This document shows positions 26,205-36,001 of a stretch of DNA of 64,000 nt, one piece after another. The notes below the pieces were generated by a model. The model saw only the letters and a program-made list of their open reading frames with translations, made no database searches and was not told the DNA's origin. Location of the stretch: the NCBI RefSeq assembly GCF_003113895.1, contig NZ_BDUD01000001.1, forward strand, positions 1,107,916-1,171,915, given 5' to 3'. How positions within the stretch are numbered: the stretch's first letter is position 1; every line of letters starts with the position of its first letter. Source of the stretch: Nostoc commune NIES-4072 (lineage in GTDB: Bacteria > Cyanobacteriota > Cyanobacteriia > Cyanobacteriales > Nostocaceae). The position numbers were made by a program, and so were the translations under genes.

Positions 26205-26780
26205 ATGATATCCGAACTGCCACTAATTACAAGCGATCGCCTGTTCTTACGAGCGGCTATCCATGAAGATATACCCCAAATTCTCAAATACTTCATTTAT
26301 AACAAAACCTATCTCACTCCATTTTACCCTGTTTGGGCTGATGGTTTTTTCACCCAAGAGTATTGGCAGTATCAGATAGAGAACAATTTTCTAGAATTTA
26401 TTAATGGTCAATCGTTAAAGCTATTTATCTTTACTAAAAAAAATCCTACCGTAATTATTGGAACTGTAAATTTTAGTAATTTTGTTCGAGGAGTCGCTCA
26501 TTTTTGCTATGTGGGCTATAGCCTTGCTGAAAGTAAACAAGGTAAAGGATATATGACAGAAGGGCTAAAAGCCGCCATTCAATATCTTTTTGAAGAGTTA
26601 AATTTTCACCGAGTCATGGCTAATTATATGCCTCACAATCGGCGCAGTGGTAATGTACTCAAAAGACTCGGTTTTGTTATTGAAGGATATGCTAGAGACT
26701 ATTTATTGATTAATGGGCAATGGGAAGATCATATTATGACAAGTCTGATCAATCCTAATTGGCAAGCAGCTAAATCTTAA
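26205..26780 (+). CDS. GNAT family N-acetyltransferase (RimJ/RimL type)
   Basis: Acetyl-CoA-dependent transferase resembling ribosomal-protein-alanine acetyltransferases. The N-terminus LPLITSDRLFLRAAIHEDI is typical. The acetyl-CoA loop is in LAESKQGKGYMTEGLKAAI (Q/R-x-x-G-x-G/A type), followed by NFHRVMANYMPHNRRSGNVLKRLGF and EGYARDYLLINGQWEDHIM. The complete 191-residue domain is present. Substrate cannot be told from sequence; RimJ-like enzymes acetylate protein N-termini, but relatives act on antibiotics or polyamines. ATG at 26205; the gene stands alone. Confidence 0.88.
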   Translation: MISELPLITSDRLFLRAAIHEDIPQILKYFIYNKTYLTPFYPVWADGFFTQEYWQYQIENNFLEFINGQSLKLFIFTKKNPTVIIGTVNFSNFVRGVAHFCYVGYSLAESKQGKGYMTEGLKAAIQYLFEELNFHRVMANYMPHNRRSGNVLKRLGFVIEGYARDYLLINGQWEDHIMTSLINPNWQAAKS

Positions 26781-26918
26781 AATAATTCTTAATTGAATTA
26801 TTATATTTTTAAATCCCGAACTACCTCTAGCTCATATATTTTTCAATATGGTTTAGTGTTTCGCTAAAATTACGAATTACGAATTACGTTAGCGTAGCGG
26901 AGCGTAGCCCATTACGAA

Positions 26919-27590
26919 TTACGAAGACTGGCGGATTTGATCCAAGCTTCGGTTGAGCCAGTCTTCATACCAATCATAAAAACTTAAAGGCTGCTCCTCA
27001 TTGCTATTTGGATAAGAATCATCAGGGTTGATGTCATGGAAAGCACGACAAAAACTCAAAGAAGCAGGATATATCCCATTATCATTAGTACGATCATCTA
27101 TCCAGATTTTCCCTGACTGTTCGCCAGTAACGACTAAGATCGCATAAATTCCACAACCATAATTTGTAATAGTGAGAGTACCCTGAATAAATTTATTGTC
27201 GAAGTAGTCATTATTGTTGGTAACAAAATCTGAATTATTCTTGGCAATTAAATCCAAATCATTCCATGCTTCTCTCAAAGGAAATGGTCTAGAGAGAATT
27301 TCGTAGTTTTCAGGGTATAGTTTTTCTGAGATGACATTTTCAGATTCAATTCCCGAAAGTCCAGATAAGCCGTATCCTGGCCCTGCACCACCATTACCAA
27401 TTTCTAAGAGAAAGTTTCGATATTCACTTGGTAGCGTAATATTATATCTAGATTCAAACATTTGAATATCCTTGTTACTTAAGCAAGGTTTAAATTGATA
27501 TTGGTGTGATTCGGAGCCAAAAACCTCAAATGTAGCGTCTAAAATAGCTAATTGAGTTAAGTTTTTCTTTAATTGCAAAACTTTATCCAT
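26919..27590 (-). CDS. SMI1/KNR4 (SUKH) family protein
   Basis: A SUKH-domain protein of 223 residues. The core is MFESRYNITLPSEYRNFLLEIGNGGAGPGYGL (the L-P-x-x-Y-x-x-F-L and G-N-G-G signatures), continuing through LTITNYGCGIYAILVVTGEQSGKIWIDD and ending with SFYDWYEDWLNRSL. In bacteria many SUKH proteins are immunity proteins for contact-dependent or polymorphic toxins; others are housekeeping. No toxin gene with a polymorphic architecture lies beside it, so its role here is open. ATG at 27590. It is divergent from selO (113-base gap). Confidence 0.85.
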   Translation of the reverse strand: MDKVLQLKKNLTQLAILDATFEVFGSESHQYQFKPCLSNKDIQMFESRYNITLPSEYRNFLLEIGNGGAGPGYGLSGLSGIESENVISEKLYPENYEILSRPFPLREAWNDLDLIAKNNSDFVTNNNDYFDNKFIQGTLTITNYGCGIYAILVVTGEQSGKIWIDDRTNDNGIYPASLSFCRAFHDINPDDSYPNSNEEQPLSFYDWYEDWLNRSLDQIRQSS

Positions 27591-27712
27591 TATGCGCTCT
27601 AGATTTTGATGGGGGCGCTGCCATATTTTAGATATGGGTCGCTTTTTGCGTCTATGCTGATGCCAAAGCCAGAGCTAGTATTAAGGGAAGAATGAATTAA
27701 GCTTTGCTCGTA

Positions 27713-29170
27713 ATGACTCTGGCTGAAACTCCAAACTACAAAAATTCTAGCAATCCTTTTCTCTCCCTCAACTACGAAAGCGCCTTGGAATCTCTAGGCG
27801 ACGACTACTACGACGAGGTTGCAGCAGAGGAATTTCCTCAACACATCCTGCGTTGGCGTAACGATGCACTACTACCGCGCTTGGGTTTAGAACCCCAATT
27901 AGTCAAAGACGAAGATTTTGTCACAGCTTTTGGCAAATTTCAGGGGCGTAAACCCTTGTTGGCGCTGCGTTACCACGGCTATCAATTTGGTGAATATAAC
28001 AGACAGTTGGGTGATGGTAGAGGCTTCCTCTACGGGCAAGTACGCGCCACTGATGGCGAATTGTACGATTTTGGCACGAAAGGCTCTGGAAGAACGCCTT
28101 ACTCCCGTGGTGGCGATGGTATGCTGACGCTCAAAGGTGGGGTGCGGGAAGTTCTAGCTGCGGAAGCACTACACCACTTGGGTGTACGTACCTCGCGCTG
28201 TCTGAGCATGATTGAAACAGGTTTACCCCTCTGGCGGGGCGATGAACCTTCGCCTACCCGCTCTTGTGTGATGATTAGAATGAGCAGTTCTCATATTCGG
28301 TTTGGCACTTTTGAGCGACTGCATTTTTTCCAGCGTCCAGATTTAACTAAGAAGTTATTAGACCACGTAATTGAGCAGTATTATCGACATTTAAGTGCTG
28401 AACAAAATAAATATGCCTTGTTTTACGCCGAATTAGTGAAACGAGTTGCAAAACTAGTAGCGCAGTGGATGGCGGCTGGCTTTTGTCATGCAGTTCTAAA
28501 TACTGACAATATGTCGATTACGGGAGAGAGTTTTGACTATGGCCCTTACGCGTTTATCCCAACTTATAACCCATCCTTTATAGCTGCATATTTTGACTAT
28601 TATGGACGCTACTGTTACGGTAATCAACCAAGTATTTGTCAGTTGAATTTACAAATGCTCCAGGAACCTTTAAAGGCGATTATCGATAAAGAGGAAATGG
28701 AAGCTGGATTAGCAATGTTTGATGAGTATTATCAAGCTGAATACAGTTCTTTGATGTTGAAAAAGTTAGGTTTTGAGGATTTGCCACATCCAGAAGCTGG
28801 GGAACTGTTGAATCTAACGGTTGAATTTTTGAAAGATAGCCAAGTTGGTTATCATCAGTTTTTTTATGAGATGGCTCGGACTTTTTCATCGAAATGGCGA
28901 GATGATCCAGGTTTTGTGCTAAATAGTTCAGATATTGTGCCAGTACCGGGTGCGTCAGGGGTTTTTGATGATTGGTGCATACTGTATCATAAGATTTTGA
29001 ATGATTTGGAAAGCGATTGTATTGATGTAATTGCTCAAACTCTAGCTGTTAATAATCCGAAAACGGCATTATTAAGACCTGTGATTGAATCTATTTGGGA
29101 ACCAATTGCTCAGGAAGATAATTGGCAACCTTTTTATGACTTAATTAAGGCAATTGAGTCTAGGAAGTAG
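27713..29170 (+). CDS. selO: SelO family protein adenylyltransferase (YdiU)
   Basis: Pseudokinase-fold enzyme that transfers AMP to Ser/Thr/Tyr of protein substrates and links to redox stress. Seen are [38 protein letters not shown] (inverted nucleotide-binding loop), [18 protein letters not shown], and the metal-site region [24 protein letters not shown] at 27713 ([10 protein letters not shown]) is preferred to a TTG at 27704. The 485-residue length is normal for the family. A CCTGGAA/TTCCAGG stem follows at 29210-29227. Confidence 0.92.
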   Translation: MTLAETPNYKNSSNPFLSLNYESALESLGDDYYDEVAAEEFPQHILRWRNDALLPRLGLEPQLVKDEDFVTAFGKFQGRKPLLALRYHGYQFGEYNRQLGDGRGFLYGQVRATDGELYDFGTKGSGRTPYSRGGDGMLTLKGGVREVLAAEALHHLGVRTSRCLSMIETGLPLWRGDEPSPTRSCVMIRMSSSHIRFGTFERLHFFQRPDLTKKLLDHVIEQYYRHLSAEQNKYALFYAELVKRVAKLVAQWMAAGFCHAVLNTDNMSITGESFDYGPYAFIPTYNPSFIAAYFDYYGRYCYGNQPSICQLNLQMLQEPLKAIIDKEEMEAGLAMFDEYYQAEYSSLMLKKLGFEDLPHPEAGELLNLTVEFLKDSQVGYHQFFYEMARTFSSKWRDDPGFVLNSSDIVPVPGASGVFDDWCILYHKILNDLESDCIDVIAQTLAVNNPKTALLRPVIESIWEPIAQEDNWQPFYDLIKAIESRK

Positions 29171-29391
29171 TTAAAGTTAAATAGTCATGTTTACAGACAT
29201 CCCGCCTGGAAATAAAGTTCCAGGCTGATAGCTTAAGTCCACTTGAGTGGACTAGTACCGCAAGGCGGAAGTCAAAAGTCAAAAGTATTATGGAATAAGC
29301 TCTTTAGGGGTTTTAAATGGTTGCTCTATTTCCGCCGTGGCGTACTAGAATCATCTACTCAGTTCGCTTTAGAGCAATACAGTTCAACCTC

Positions 29392-29640
29392 AAAACGACT
29401 TTGAAGTACCTCAAAACGACTTTGGAGTACCTCAACACGACTTTGAAGTACCTCAACACGACTTTGGAGTACCTCAACACGACTTTGAAGTACTTCAACA
29501 CGACTTTGAAGTACCTCAACACGACTTTGAAGTACCTCAACACGATGTTGAAGTACCTCAACACGACTTTGAAGTACCTCAACACGACTTTGGAGTACTT
29601 CAACACGACTTTGGAGTACCTCAACACGACTTCCAGGTAT
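29392..29640. repeat. 21-bp tandem repeat array (11 units plus a partial)
   Basis: Eleven full units of consensus AACACGACTTTGRAGTACCTC and a degenerate twelfth. Variation is limited to a few positions (AAAACG, GATGTT, ACTTC). The period is a multiple of three and the array is open on both strands. Minus-strand frames read a heptad S-R-V-E-V-L-Q; plus frames read Y-L-N-T-T-L-K or Q-H-D-F-E-V-P. Two further units occur at 54427-54468. No start with a good ribosome binding site was found, so it is listed as a repeat, not a gene. Confidence 0.92.
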
Positions 29641-29654
29641 CTGTTGCTTATATA

Positions 29655-29709
29655 GCAATACGCTTGGCTTAATCCAACCTACAATTTTTCACAAAGCCAA
29701 GCGTATTGC
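29655..29709. repeat. Perfect 16-bp inverted repeat
   Basis: Arms GCAATACGCTTGGCTT (29655-29670) and its exact complement (29694-29709) around a 23-base loop. It sits between the minisatellite and the 3' end of the minus-strand ABC exporter gene, so it may act as a transcript end or be the core of a small mobile repeat (TATA precedes the left arm). Confidence 0.85.
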
Positions 29710-29815
29710 GCTTTAAAGGAATGCAAGCTATTAAGCTTGGAATTTTATTCCGAGGCCGGATAGCAACGAAGTGGGGATGGTCAGATTTGGGTAATAAGCT
29801 AATGAGTATTTCTGG

Positions 29816-31612
29816 CTAACTAAACTGCTGGGCATAAAATTTCGCATAGCGACGCTCTAGGGCTAATAATTCTTCATGGGTTCCCGATTCGACAATTTGA
29901 CCCTGTTCGAGAACTAAAATAAGATCGCACCGCTTAACTGTCGATAAACGGTGAGCAATAATAAATACTGTCCGTTTTTCCATCAGTCTTTCCAGCGCTT
30001 CCTGTACCAGTGCTTCTGACTCGGAATCTAAGGCTGATGTCCCTTCATCAAGAATCAATATTTGGGGATTGAGCAGAACAGCACGAGCGATCGCAATTCT
30101 TTGTCTTTGTCCACCAGATAAGTTTACCCCACGTTCGCCCACCCAAGTCTGATAACCTTCTGGTAGTTGGCTAATAAATTGATGAGCATTAGCAATTTTC
30201 GCCGCCTCTGTAACCGCTTCCATATCAAAAACATCTTGTCCAAAGGCGATATTTTGAGCAATTGTCCCGGAAAACATGATGGTTTCTTGAGGAACAATCC
30301 CAATTTGTCGCCGCAGACTATGCAGCTTCACATCCCGAATATCAACACCGTCAATTAATATTTGACCAATTTCAGGATCGTAAAAACGGGGTAGAAGATT
30401 CACAAATGTGGTTTTACCAGCACCAGAAGCACCTACAAGAGCGATCGCTTCACCTGGTGATACTAATAAACTGATATCTTTTAATACAGGTTCATCTGGT
30501 TTATAAGCAAAGGAAATATGACGATATTCTATTTTGCCTTTGACTGGGGAAAGAGCGATCGCATTTGCTTTTTCGATCACCGTCGGCTGAATTGCCATTA
30601 ATTCAAAAACGCGGTCAACAGATGCTTCACCCTGTTTAAATTCATTGTAGTTGTTAGTAGTATGACCAATGGGATCAATTAACAGCGCCGCCGCCGCCAG
30701 ATAACTGAAAAAATTAGCCACTATTAAGTTACCTTGGGAAATTTGCCACGCTCCCACAATCAGTAACGATAACGCACTTAAGGCTTCCAGAAATCCGACA
30801 ATGGGAATCTGAATCGCTTTCAGGCGTTCGGCTGAGTATTTTGCTTTGAGACTGCGTTCTGCTTCATGGCCAAAGCGGGCGATTTCGTAATTTTCCGCAG
30901 CAAAAGCCTGTACCAAACGAATACCATTGAAAACTTCCGCGAGGATGGCTGATAAACCCGACACGCGATTTTGACTTTTTAAGGAATATTTGCCCAAGCG
31001 TTCCCCAAACCAGCCAACTAAAATACCCATCAGTGGTGCAACTATCACCGTTGCTAATGTCAGTTGCCAATTCAGGTAAATCATGTAAATTGGAATTGCT
31101 AACAACTGCAAAATGCAGGGGATAAAATCGTGAAATACTTTATTTACAACTTCGCCAACCCGGTCAACATCTTCGGTGAGGCGGTAAGATAAATCACCTG
31201 CTTTTGCCGTTTCAAAATAGCTGAGATTTAGCTTTTGAAGATGTGCATAGACTTGCTGACGCAGATGAAAAGCAACTCTCAAAGCAGCTTTTGCCATGTA
31301 CATATCTTGTATAGATTGAAACAAACCTCTAACAAGAAATACTAAAGCACAACTGCCAGTTATTTGAGCGATCGCTACTACATTACCTTGGGCAAAAGGA
31401 GTTGCTAATTTACCGGCAATATTTATCAAGACTAATGTCGCCAGCACGTATCCCAAGATACCAATAAGTCCTTTGGTGATGGTTCGCCACTGGAGCTGGA
31501 TATAAGGCAGCAGTTGCCAGTAATTAGAACGGGTTTTCAAACTATAACGTCCACAATGATATTTTCCTTTGTTTGACGCTAGCAGTTTTTGGTGAGTTTC
31601 TAAATAGTTCAC
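29816..31612 (-). CDS. MsbA-type ABC exporter (fused permease and ATPase)
   Basis: Half-transporter of 598 residues, expected to act as a homodimer in the plasma membrane on a lipid, glycan or peptide. Six membrane segments span about residues 45-330. The NBD holds Walker A GASGAGKTT, Q-loop IVPQET, signature LSGGQRQR, Walker B ILILDEGTSALD (catalytic Glu intact) and H-loop IAHRLST. Start is GTG at 31612; no better start occurs upstream of the first helix. It differs from heterocyst HepA at the N-terminus. Substrate unknown. Confidence 0.93.
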   Translation of the reverse strand: MNYLETHQKLLASNKGKYHCGRYSLKTRSNYWQLLPYIQLQWRTITKGLIGILGYVLATLVLINIAGKLATPFAQGNVVAIAQITGSCALVFLVRGLFQSIQDMYMAKAALRVAFHLRQQVYAHLQKLNLSYFETAKAGDLSYRLTEDVDRVGEVVNKVFHDFIPCILQLLAIPIYMIYLNWQLTLATVIVAPLMGILVGWFGERLGKYSLKSQNRVSGLSAILAEVFNGIRLVQAFAAENYEIARFGHEAERSLKAKYSAERLKAIQIPIVGFLEALSALSLLIVGAWQISQGNLIVANFFSYLAAAALLIDPIGHTTNNYNEFKQGEASVDRVFELMAIQPTVIEKANAIALSPVKGKIEYRHISFAYKPDEPVLKDISLLVSPGEAIALVGASGAGKTTFVNLLPRFYDPEIGQILIDGVDIRDVKLHSLRRQIGIVPQETIMFSGTIAQNIAFGQDVFDMEAVTEAAKIANAHQFISQLPEGYQTWVGERGVNLSGGQRQRIAIARAVLLNPQILILDEGTSALDSESEALVQEALERLMEKRTVFIIAHRLSTVKRCDLILVLEQGQIVESGTHEELLALERRYAKFYAQQFS

Positions 31613-31666
31613 TAATTAGTTACAAACTGGTTTTAGCGTAGCGTTCATTGTAGAGTTTCTCGGTGT
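31611..31666. repeat. Direct repeat flanking the GGDEF-EAL gene, left copy
   Basis: Shares ACTAATTAGTTACAAACTG followed by TTTTAG, and a downstream GTAGAGTTTCKCGGTGT block, with 34152-34200. The two copies bracket the diguanylate-cyclase gene in direct orientation. Confidence 0.6.
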
Positions 31667-32062
31667 AGAGTAGTATTTGATACGGCTTCATAGTAGCAAG
31701 TCTGACAACCTATTAAAAATATCCAAGCCTCAGTTAGGCATAAGTTAAGAAAAAAGATACCAGATTAAACCAATTCGCAATGGGCTAACGCCCCGCTCCG
31801 CTAACGCAATTCGCAATTACGTTTTGTGACCGGGATTTAGACCCCGACACAAAACGTGCTGCCTATCTTGCTGGGGACTTAAACCCCCAAAGTTCGTTAA
31901 AGACCTATATTCCCGCCCTACAACAAACAATTAAGAACACAGTGCGTAAGTAATAAAAGTATACCCTGGTATAGATGACAGTTTTTTAGTGTTTATTAAT
32001 ACTGATATTTAGATTTGACCATTACTTATACCCACGCTTCATAGTTTTGCAGCTTGAGCAAT
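31667..32062. other. Intergenic region with dispersed repeats
   Basis: Holds repeats of the CAATGGGCTAACGCCCCGC type (31778-31805) and GGGATTTAGACCCC (31832-31845), the latter related to 21316-21350. The leader of the GGDEF-EAL gene occupies the end. No gene seen. Confidence 0.5.
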
Positions 32063-34030
32063 ATGAATGTAGATGAGTTGAGCCAACAGATAGCAGAATT
32101 GCGATCGCGGGTACGAAGAATATGGCAGCGTACTGCAACTCAACCAAACTCACAACAAGAGCTAATTATAGCGGCTTTCGATGAACTCCAAATGGCAATG
32201 GAAGAACTATTGGTTGCCTTAGAGGAGTTAGAGGTAACAAGAGCAGCAGCTGAGATAGAACGCCAGCGTTACCAAGAATTATTTGATTTTGCGCCGGATG
32301 GTTATTTGGTAACTAATACCGTAGGGAAGATCCTAGAGGCTAACTATGCAGCAGCAATTATGCTCTGTGTGCGCCAAAAATATTTGGTAGGTAAGCCATT
32401 AATTCTATTTATCGCTCAACAAGACCACCAGATATTTAGCTCCATAATAAATAATTCGCAGCAGAGAGAGGACTGCGTAATTGACCTAAAGCCACGCTTG
32501 GGTACATCTTTTCCTGCTAGTATCAGGGCATCTCCAGTGTACTACTCACAAGAAAAATTGCTAGGCTGGCGTTGGTCGCTGCGTAATATCAGCGAAACTA
32601 AAAAAGCTGAAGAACAAATGGCAAAACGCACAGTGGAACTGGCAAAAGCAAATCAGCAATTGCTGAGTGAAGTTACAGAGCATAAACGAGCCAAGTCACA
32701 ACTGATGCACCTTGCGTTTCATGATGTACTGACGGGACTCCCAAACCGTGCTTTATTTATGAACCGTTTAGAAGATGCCGTCAATTATTCCAAACAGCAT
32801 TCAGATTATCTATTTGCTGTCTTGTTTCTAGACCTAGATCGCTTCAAGGTGATCAATGACAGCCTGGGACACACATTTGGAGATCAATTACTGCTTACGG
32901 TTGCTCAAAGGCTTCAACAATGCTTGCGCTCTATAGATATAGCTGCACGCCTGGGAGGAGATGAGTTTATCATCTTGCTGGTGGGAATTAAAGATGTATT
33001 AGAAGTGGTAGAGGTTGTTGAGCGAATACAAAAGAATCTGGCACAAACTGTAGTTCTAGACGGGCACGAAGTGTCTACTACAGCGAGTATTGGCATTGCT
33101 TTAAGCATAACAGGTTATAAACAACCAGAAGATTACTTGCGTGATGCCGATATTGCCATGTACCGAGCTAAGGCACAAGGCAGGGCGTGCTATGAGATTT
33201 TTAACACTGATATGCATCTTCAAGCAATGGCACACTTGCAGTTGGTTAACGAGCTGCGCCGAGCCATTGAGCTTCAAGAGTTTCGGGTTTATTATCAACC
33301 GATAGTGTCACTTAGTCGCGGCAGGATAACTGGTTTTGAAGCGCTTGTGCGCTGGCTACACCCAAAACACGGCATTGTTTTGCCAGAGTATTTCATATCA
33401 ACTGCCCAAGAAACCGGGCTAATTATCCTTATTGAGCAGTGGCTTTTATATGAGGCATGTAGTCAGATACAGCAGTGGCAAGAGCAATTCTCCTTTAGCT
33501 CTGGGGATTTGGCTGAGTGTCCCTTGACCATTAGTGTCAATCTTTGTACTACTAGGTTTAGTGAAGAAAACTTGCTGCCGCACATCAATAAAGTTCTACA
33601 AGACACTGGACTCCCCGCACAGAATTTGACGTTGGAGATTACTGAAGGCGTAATTATGGAAAACCATGATAAAGCCATCATCAGAGTAAAGCAACTGAGA
33701 AATTTAGGAATTAAGTTAGCAATTGACGATTTCGGTACGGGCTATTCCTCATTAGGTCGTCTCCACCACTTTCCAATTAATCAGTTGAAGATAGACCGCT
33801 CTTTTGTTAGCGGGAGCATTTTTGATGATGGAAATTTAGATATTGTTCAGACAATTATTACATTGGCACACAAATTAGGTGTAAATGTGACTGCCGAAGG
33901 GGTGGAGACAGAAGAGCAACTAGCAATGTTGAGAAAATTGAAGTGTGAATATGGACAAGGATATTTTTTCTCTCATCCATTAGATAGCTCTCAGGCGACA
34001 GCATTAATTATGGCAAATCCTCAGTGGTGA
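32063..34030 (+). CDS. PAS-GGDEF-EAL cyclic-di-GMP turnover protein
   Basis: Cytoplasmic sensor (655 residues) that may both make and degrade c-di-GMP. A helical N-terminus (about 1-70) precedes a PAS domain (YQELFDFAPDGYLVTN, about 75-190) and a coiled-coil linker. The GGDEF domain has the catalytic loop RLGGDEFIIL intact. The EAL domain has GFEALVRW, TLEITEGVIMEN, AIDDFGTGYSSLGRL, DQLKIDRSF-type NQLKIDRSFV and TAEGVETEEQ, so it too looks active. No membrane segment is seen. ATG at 32063 follows GAG four bases upstream; TTG at 32054 is the alternative. It may link surface polysaccharide or motility to a signal, but the stimulus is unknown. Confidence 0.93.
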   Translation: MNVDELSQQIAELRSRVRRIWQRTATQPNSQQELIIAAFDELQMAMEELLVALEELEVTRAAAEIERQRYQELFDFAPDGYLVTNTVGKILEANYAAAIMLCVRQKYLVGKPLILFIAQQDHQIFSSIINNSQQREDCVIDLKPRLGTSFPASIRASPVYYSQEKLLGWRWSLRNISETKKAEEQMAKRTVELAKANQQLLSEVTEHKRAKSQLMHLAFHDVLTGLPNRALFMNRLEDAVNYSKQHSDYLFAVLFLDLDRFKVINDSLGHTFGDQLLLTVAQRLQQCLRSIDIAARLGGDEFIILLVGIKDVLEVVEVVERIQKNLAQTVVLDGHEVSTTASIGIALSITGYKQPEDYLRDADIAMYRAKAQGRACYEIFNTDMHLQAMAHLQLVNELRRAIELQEFRVYYQPIVSLSRGRITGFEALVRWLHPKHGIVLPEYFISTAQETGLIILIEQWLLYEACSQIQQWQEQFSFSSGDLAECPLTISVNLCTTRFSEENLLPHINKVLQDTGLPAQNLTLEITEGVIMENHDKAIIRVKQLRNLGIKLAIDDFGTGYSSLGRLHHFPINQLKIDRSFVSGSIFDDGNLDIVQTIITLAHKLGVNVTAEGVETEEQLAMLRKLKCEYGQGYFFSHPLDSSQATALIMANPQW

Positions 34031-34151
34031 TGGGCCTATAGTGCAAAAAATAAAGAACGAACCGCCAAGAGCGCCAAGTACGCCAAGAAGTAAGAAATTA
34101 ACAGATTTAGCGCAGCTTCACAAAGAAATGGTATGAGTGTTTGAACAGTTA

Positions 34152-34200
34152 ACTAATTAGTTACAAACTGTTTTAGGGTTCAGCGTAGAGTTTCGCGGTG
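34152..34200. repeat. Direct repeat flanking the GGDEF-EAL gene, right copy
   Basis: Counterpart of 31611-31666; see that entry. A CGCCAAG-type triplicated motif lies just upstream at about 34063-34088. Confidence 0.6.
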
Positions 34201-34295
34201 TTCTTCTATGATTGAAATGGAATATTCATTCGAGAAGAATTAATCATCATTGTGGCAGCTTCATTTGAGGATGAATACTTTGAATTACGAATTAC

Positions 34296-35339
34296 TTAAT
34301 ATCTGCCTTGTTCTTGATATTTGGGTATAGACCAAAGTTTGATGGTTTCGTCACTACTACCACTTACTAAGGTTTGCCCATTAGGGCTAAAGGCAACAGA
34401 CCATACAGACTTGGTATGTCCTGCAAAGTTAGCAAGGAGTTTGCCACTAGCTAGATTCCAAAGCTTGATTGTTCTGTCATAACTACCACTTGCTAAGGTT
34501 TGTCCATTAGGGCTAAAGGCAACAGACCATACAGATTCAGAATGCCCCGTTAGAGTGTGCAACAATTTGCCATCGCCTAAGCGCCACAGCTTGATGGTTT
34601 TATCCATACTGCCACTGGCAAGGGTTTGTCCATCAGGACTGAAGGCAACAGAACGTACTTCTTGGGAATGCCCTGTGAGAGTCTGTATAAGTGTCGGACT
34701 GCCAGTGTTTAGCTGCCAAATTCTGATGGAATTATCTTTACTACCACTGGCTAACTTCTGGCTATCGGGGCTAAAAGCAACAGACCTTACCCAGCCTACA
34801 TGCTGGAGTGTAAAGAGTTCTTTACCTGTGTCGAGATTCCAAAGCTTAATGGTATTATCAGCACTGCTACTAGAGAGCAATTTTCCGTTAGGACTTATGG
34901 CGATCGCTTCTACATCGTCTTTATGCCCATCAAGGGTACGTATAAGAGTTCCTGTTTCCAGATTCCACAGTTTAATTCGATTATCCCAACTGCCACTAGC
35001 GAGTACACGGCGATCACTGCTAATCGCTAAGGATACAACTGCATCAGCATGACCTTTAAAACTGTGGAGTAACTTACCAGTGTCCAGATTCCAAATCTTG
35101 ATCGTGCCATCATAGCTACCACTAGCTAAAGTCTTACCATCTGGACTGATAGCGATCGCATAAATCCACGCTGAATGTCCTTTTAAGGTTTGATCAGGTT
35201 GAATAACTGGCAAGGCCATAACCCCAGGTGTGGCCATCTCCAATGGAAATAGTAAACGATAGGAGCCAAACCCAACCAAGGTTGCTGTAGACGTAATTGC
35301 CAGTAATACTGTAATTTTCTTAACAATTTGGTTTGACAC
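34296..35339 (-). CDS. Membrane-anchored seven-bladed WD40 protein
   Basis: 347 residues from GTG 35339. The N-terminal membrane anchor is about residues 8-30 (KKITVLLAITSTATLVGFG). Seven WD40 units then fill the rest, each with the G-H ... S-P-D/N-G-x-x-L-A-S-G-S-x-D-x-T-I-K-L-W pattern, enough for a single closed propeller. The propeller would lie outside the cytoplasm or on the lumenal side. GTG 35339 is chosen because GGGGAG lies nine bases upstream; a TTG at 35411 lacks a site. It follows the ferric-reductase-like gene closely, so the two may form an operon. Confidence 0.88.
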   Translation of the reverse strand: MSNQIVKKITVLLAITSTATLVGFGSYRLLFPLEMATPGVMALPVIQPDQTLKGHSAWIYAIAISPDGKTLASGSYDGTIKIWNLDTGKLLHSFKGHADAVVSLAISSDRRVLASGSWDNRIKLWNLETGTLIRTLDGHKDDVEAIAISPNGKLLSSSSADNTIKLWNLDTGKELFTLQHVGWVRSVAFSPDSQKLASGSKDNSIRIWQLNTGSPTLIQTLTGHSQEVRSVAFSPDGQTLASGSMDKTIKLWRLGDGKLLHTLTGHSESVWSVAFSPNGQTLASGSYDRTIKLWNLASGKLLANFAGHTKSVWSVAFSPNGQTLVSGSSDETIKLWSIPKYQEQGRY

Positions 35340-35419
35340 TACAAGGGACTCCCCATATACACAATTTGGGTAATAAATAGTACAAGAAAATAAAGCTTGT
35401 TTTAGTTTCAACTAATCAG

Positions 35420-36001
35420 TTACTTCAGCCGTGCTGTACTAGTGCTTCTTTCTGCTAATTCTGCTTTCGCTACTTTAGTTGCATTTTTTTGTTGCTTATT
35501 TTGGTGTTCAATCCAAAATCGGATGATAAATAAAACCGTGATTATGCTAATAGCAAAAAGGCTAATTGGTGTTAAATATGTCCAATGACCTGACATCTTA
35601 TCTGAGATATGCCAAATCAAAATAACCATAGCTGGATAAGTGAGTTTATGTAATTGTTTCCAGTTCTTTTTCAGCTTTTTTACACTCCAATTATTAGAAG
35701 TTATAGAAAGGAGTGTAAAAATTATGAAAGTGCTTACACCCTGGAAATATATCCAAAATGTCTTGATGTCAAAAAAATCAAAGTTTCTCTTTTGAACCAT
35801 TAGGAAACCATGACCTAAAGCCAAAAAGAAAGCTATAATACCAATGTTCCGGCGGTGTTTTAGCAGCAATTGAGGAATTCCAGTCTCTTTGGTTTGTGGA
35901 AAAACAATTCTTAGAGTTGTGGGAAGTAATGTAGCTATATAGCTAGCTAATGCTAGGAATCCGAGAATATTAGCCAGGGGTGATTGATCTATTGAAAACA
36001 T
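35420..36001 (-). CDS. Ferric-reductase-like transmembrane domain protein
   Basis: 193 residues with five to six membrane segments. Candidate haem ligands are the His in LALGHGFLMV, His in WKQLHKLTYPAM and His in ILIWHIS, consistent with the ferric reductase/MsrQ (YedZ) family of haem b membrane proteins. There is no flavin or NAD domain, so it must take electrons from a partner. The C-terminus is a charged cytoplasmic tail. ATG at 36001. It heads a likely two-gene operon with the WD40 protein. Confidence 0.85.
   Translation of the reverse strand: MFSIDQSPLANILGFLALASYIATLLPTTLRIVFPQTKETGIPQLLLKHRRNIGIIAFFLALGHGFLMVQKRNFDFFDIKTFWIYFQGVSTFIIFTLLSITSNNWSVKKLKKNWKQLHKLTYPAMVILIWHISDKMSGHWTYLTPISLFAISIITVLFIIRFWIEHQNKQQKNATKVAKAELAERSTSTARLK

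Noticed and set aside
29392..29640. CRISPR array
   Set aside because: Units are contiguous 21-mers without unique spacers and no cas genes are nearby.
29359..29658. Minus-strand 99-codon heptad-repeat ORF as a gene
   Set aside because: It begins at TTG inside an inverted repeat, has no ribosome binding site, and other frames of the same array are open too. Kept as a repeat and as a finding, not as a CDS.
34555..35052. 165-codon ORF opposite the WD40 gene
   Set aside because: Shadow of repeated WD40 codons on the other strand.
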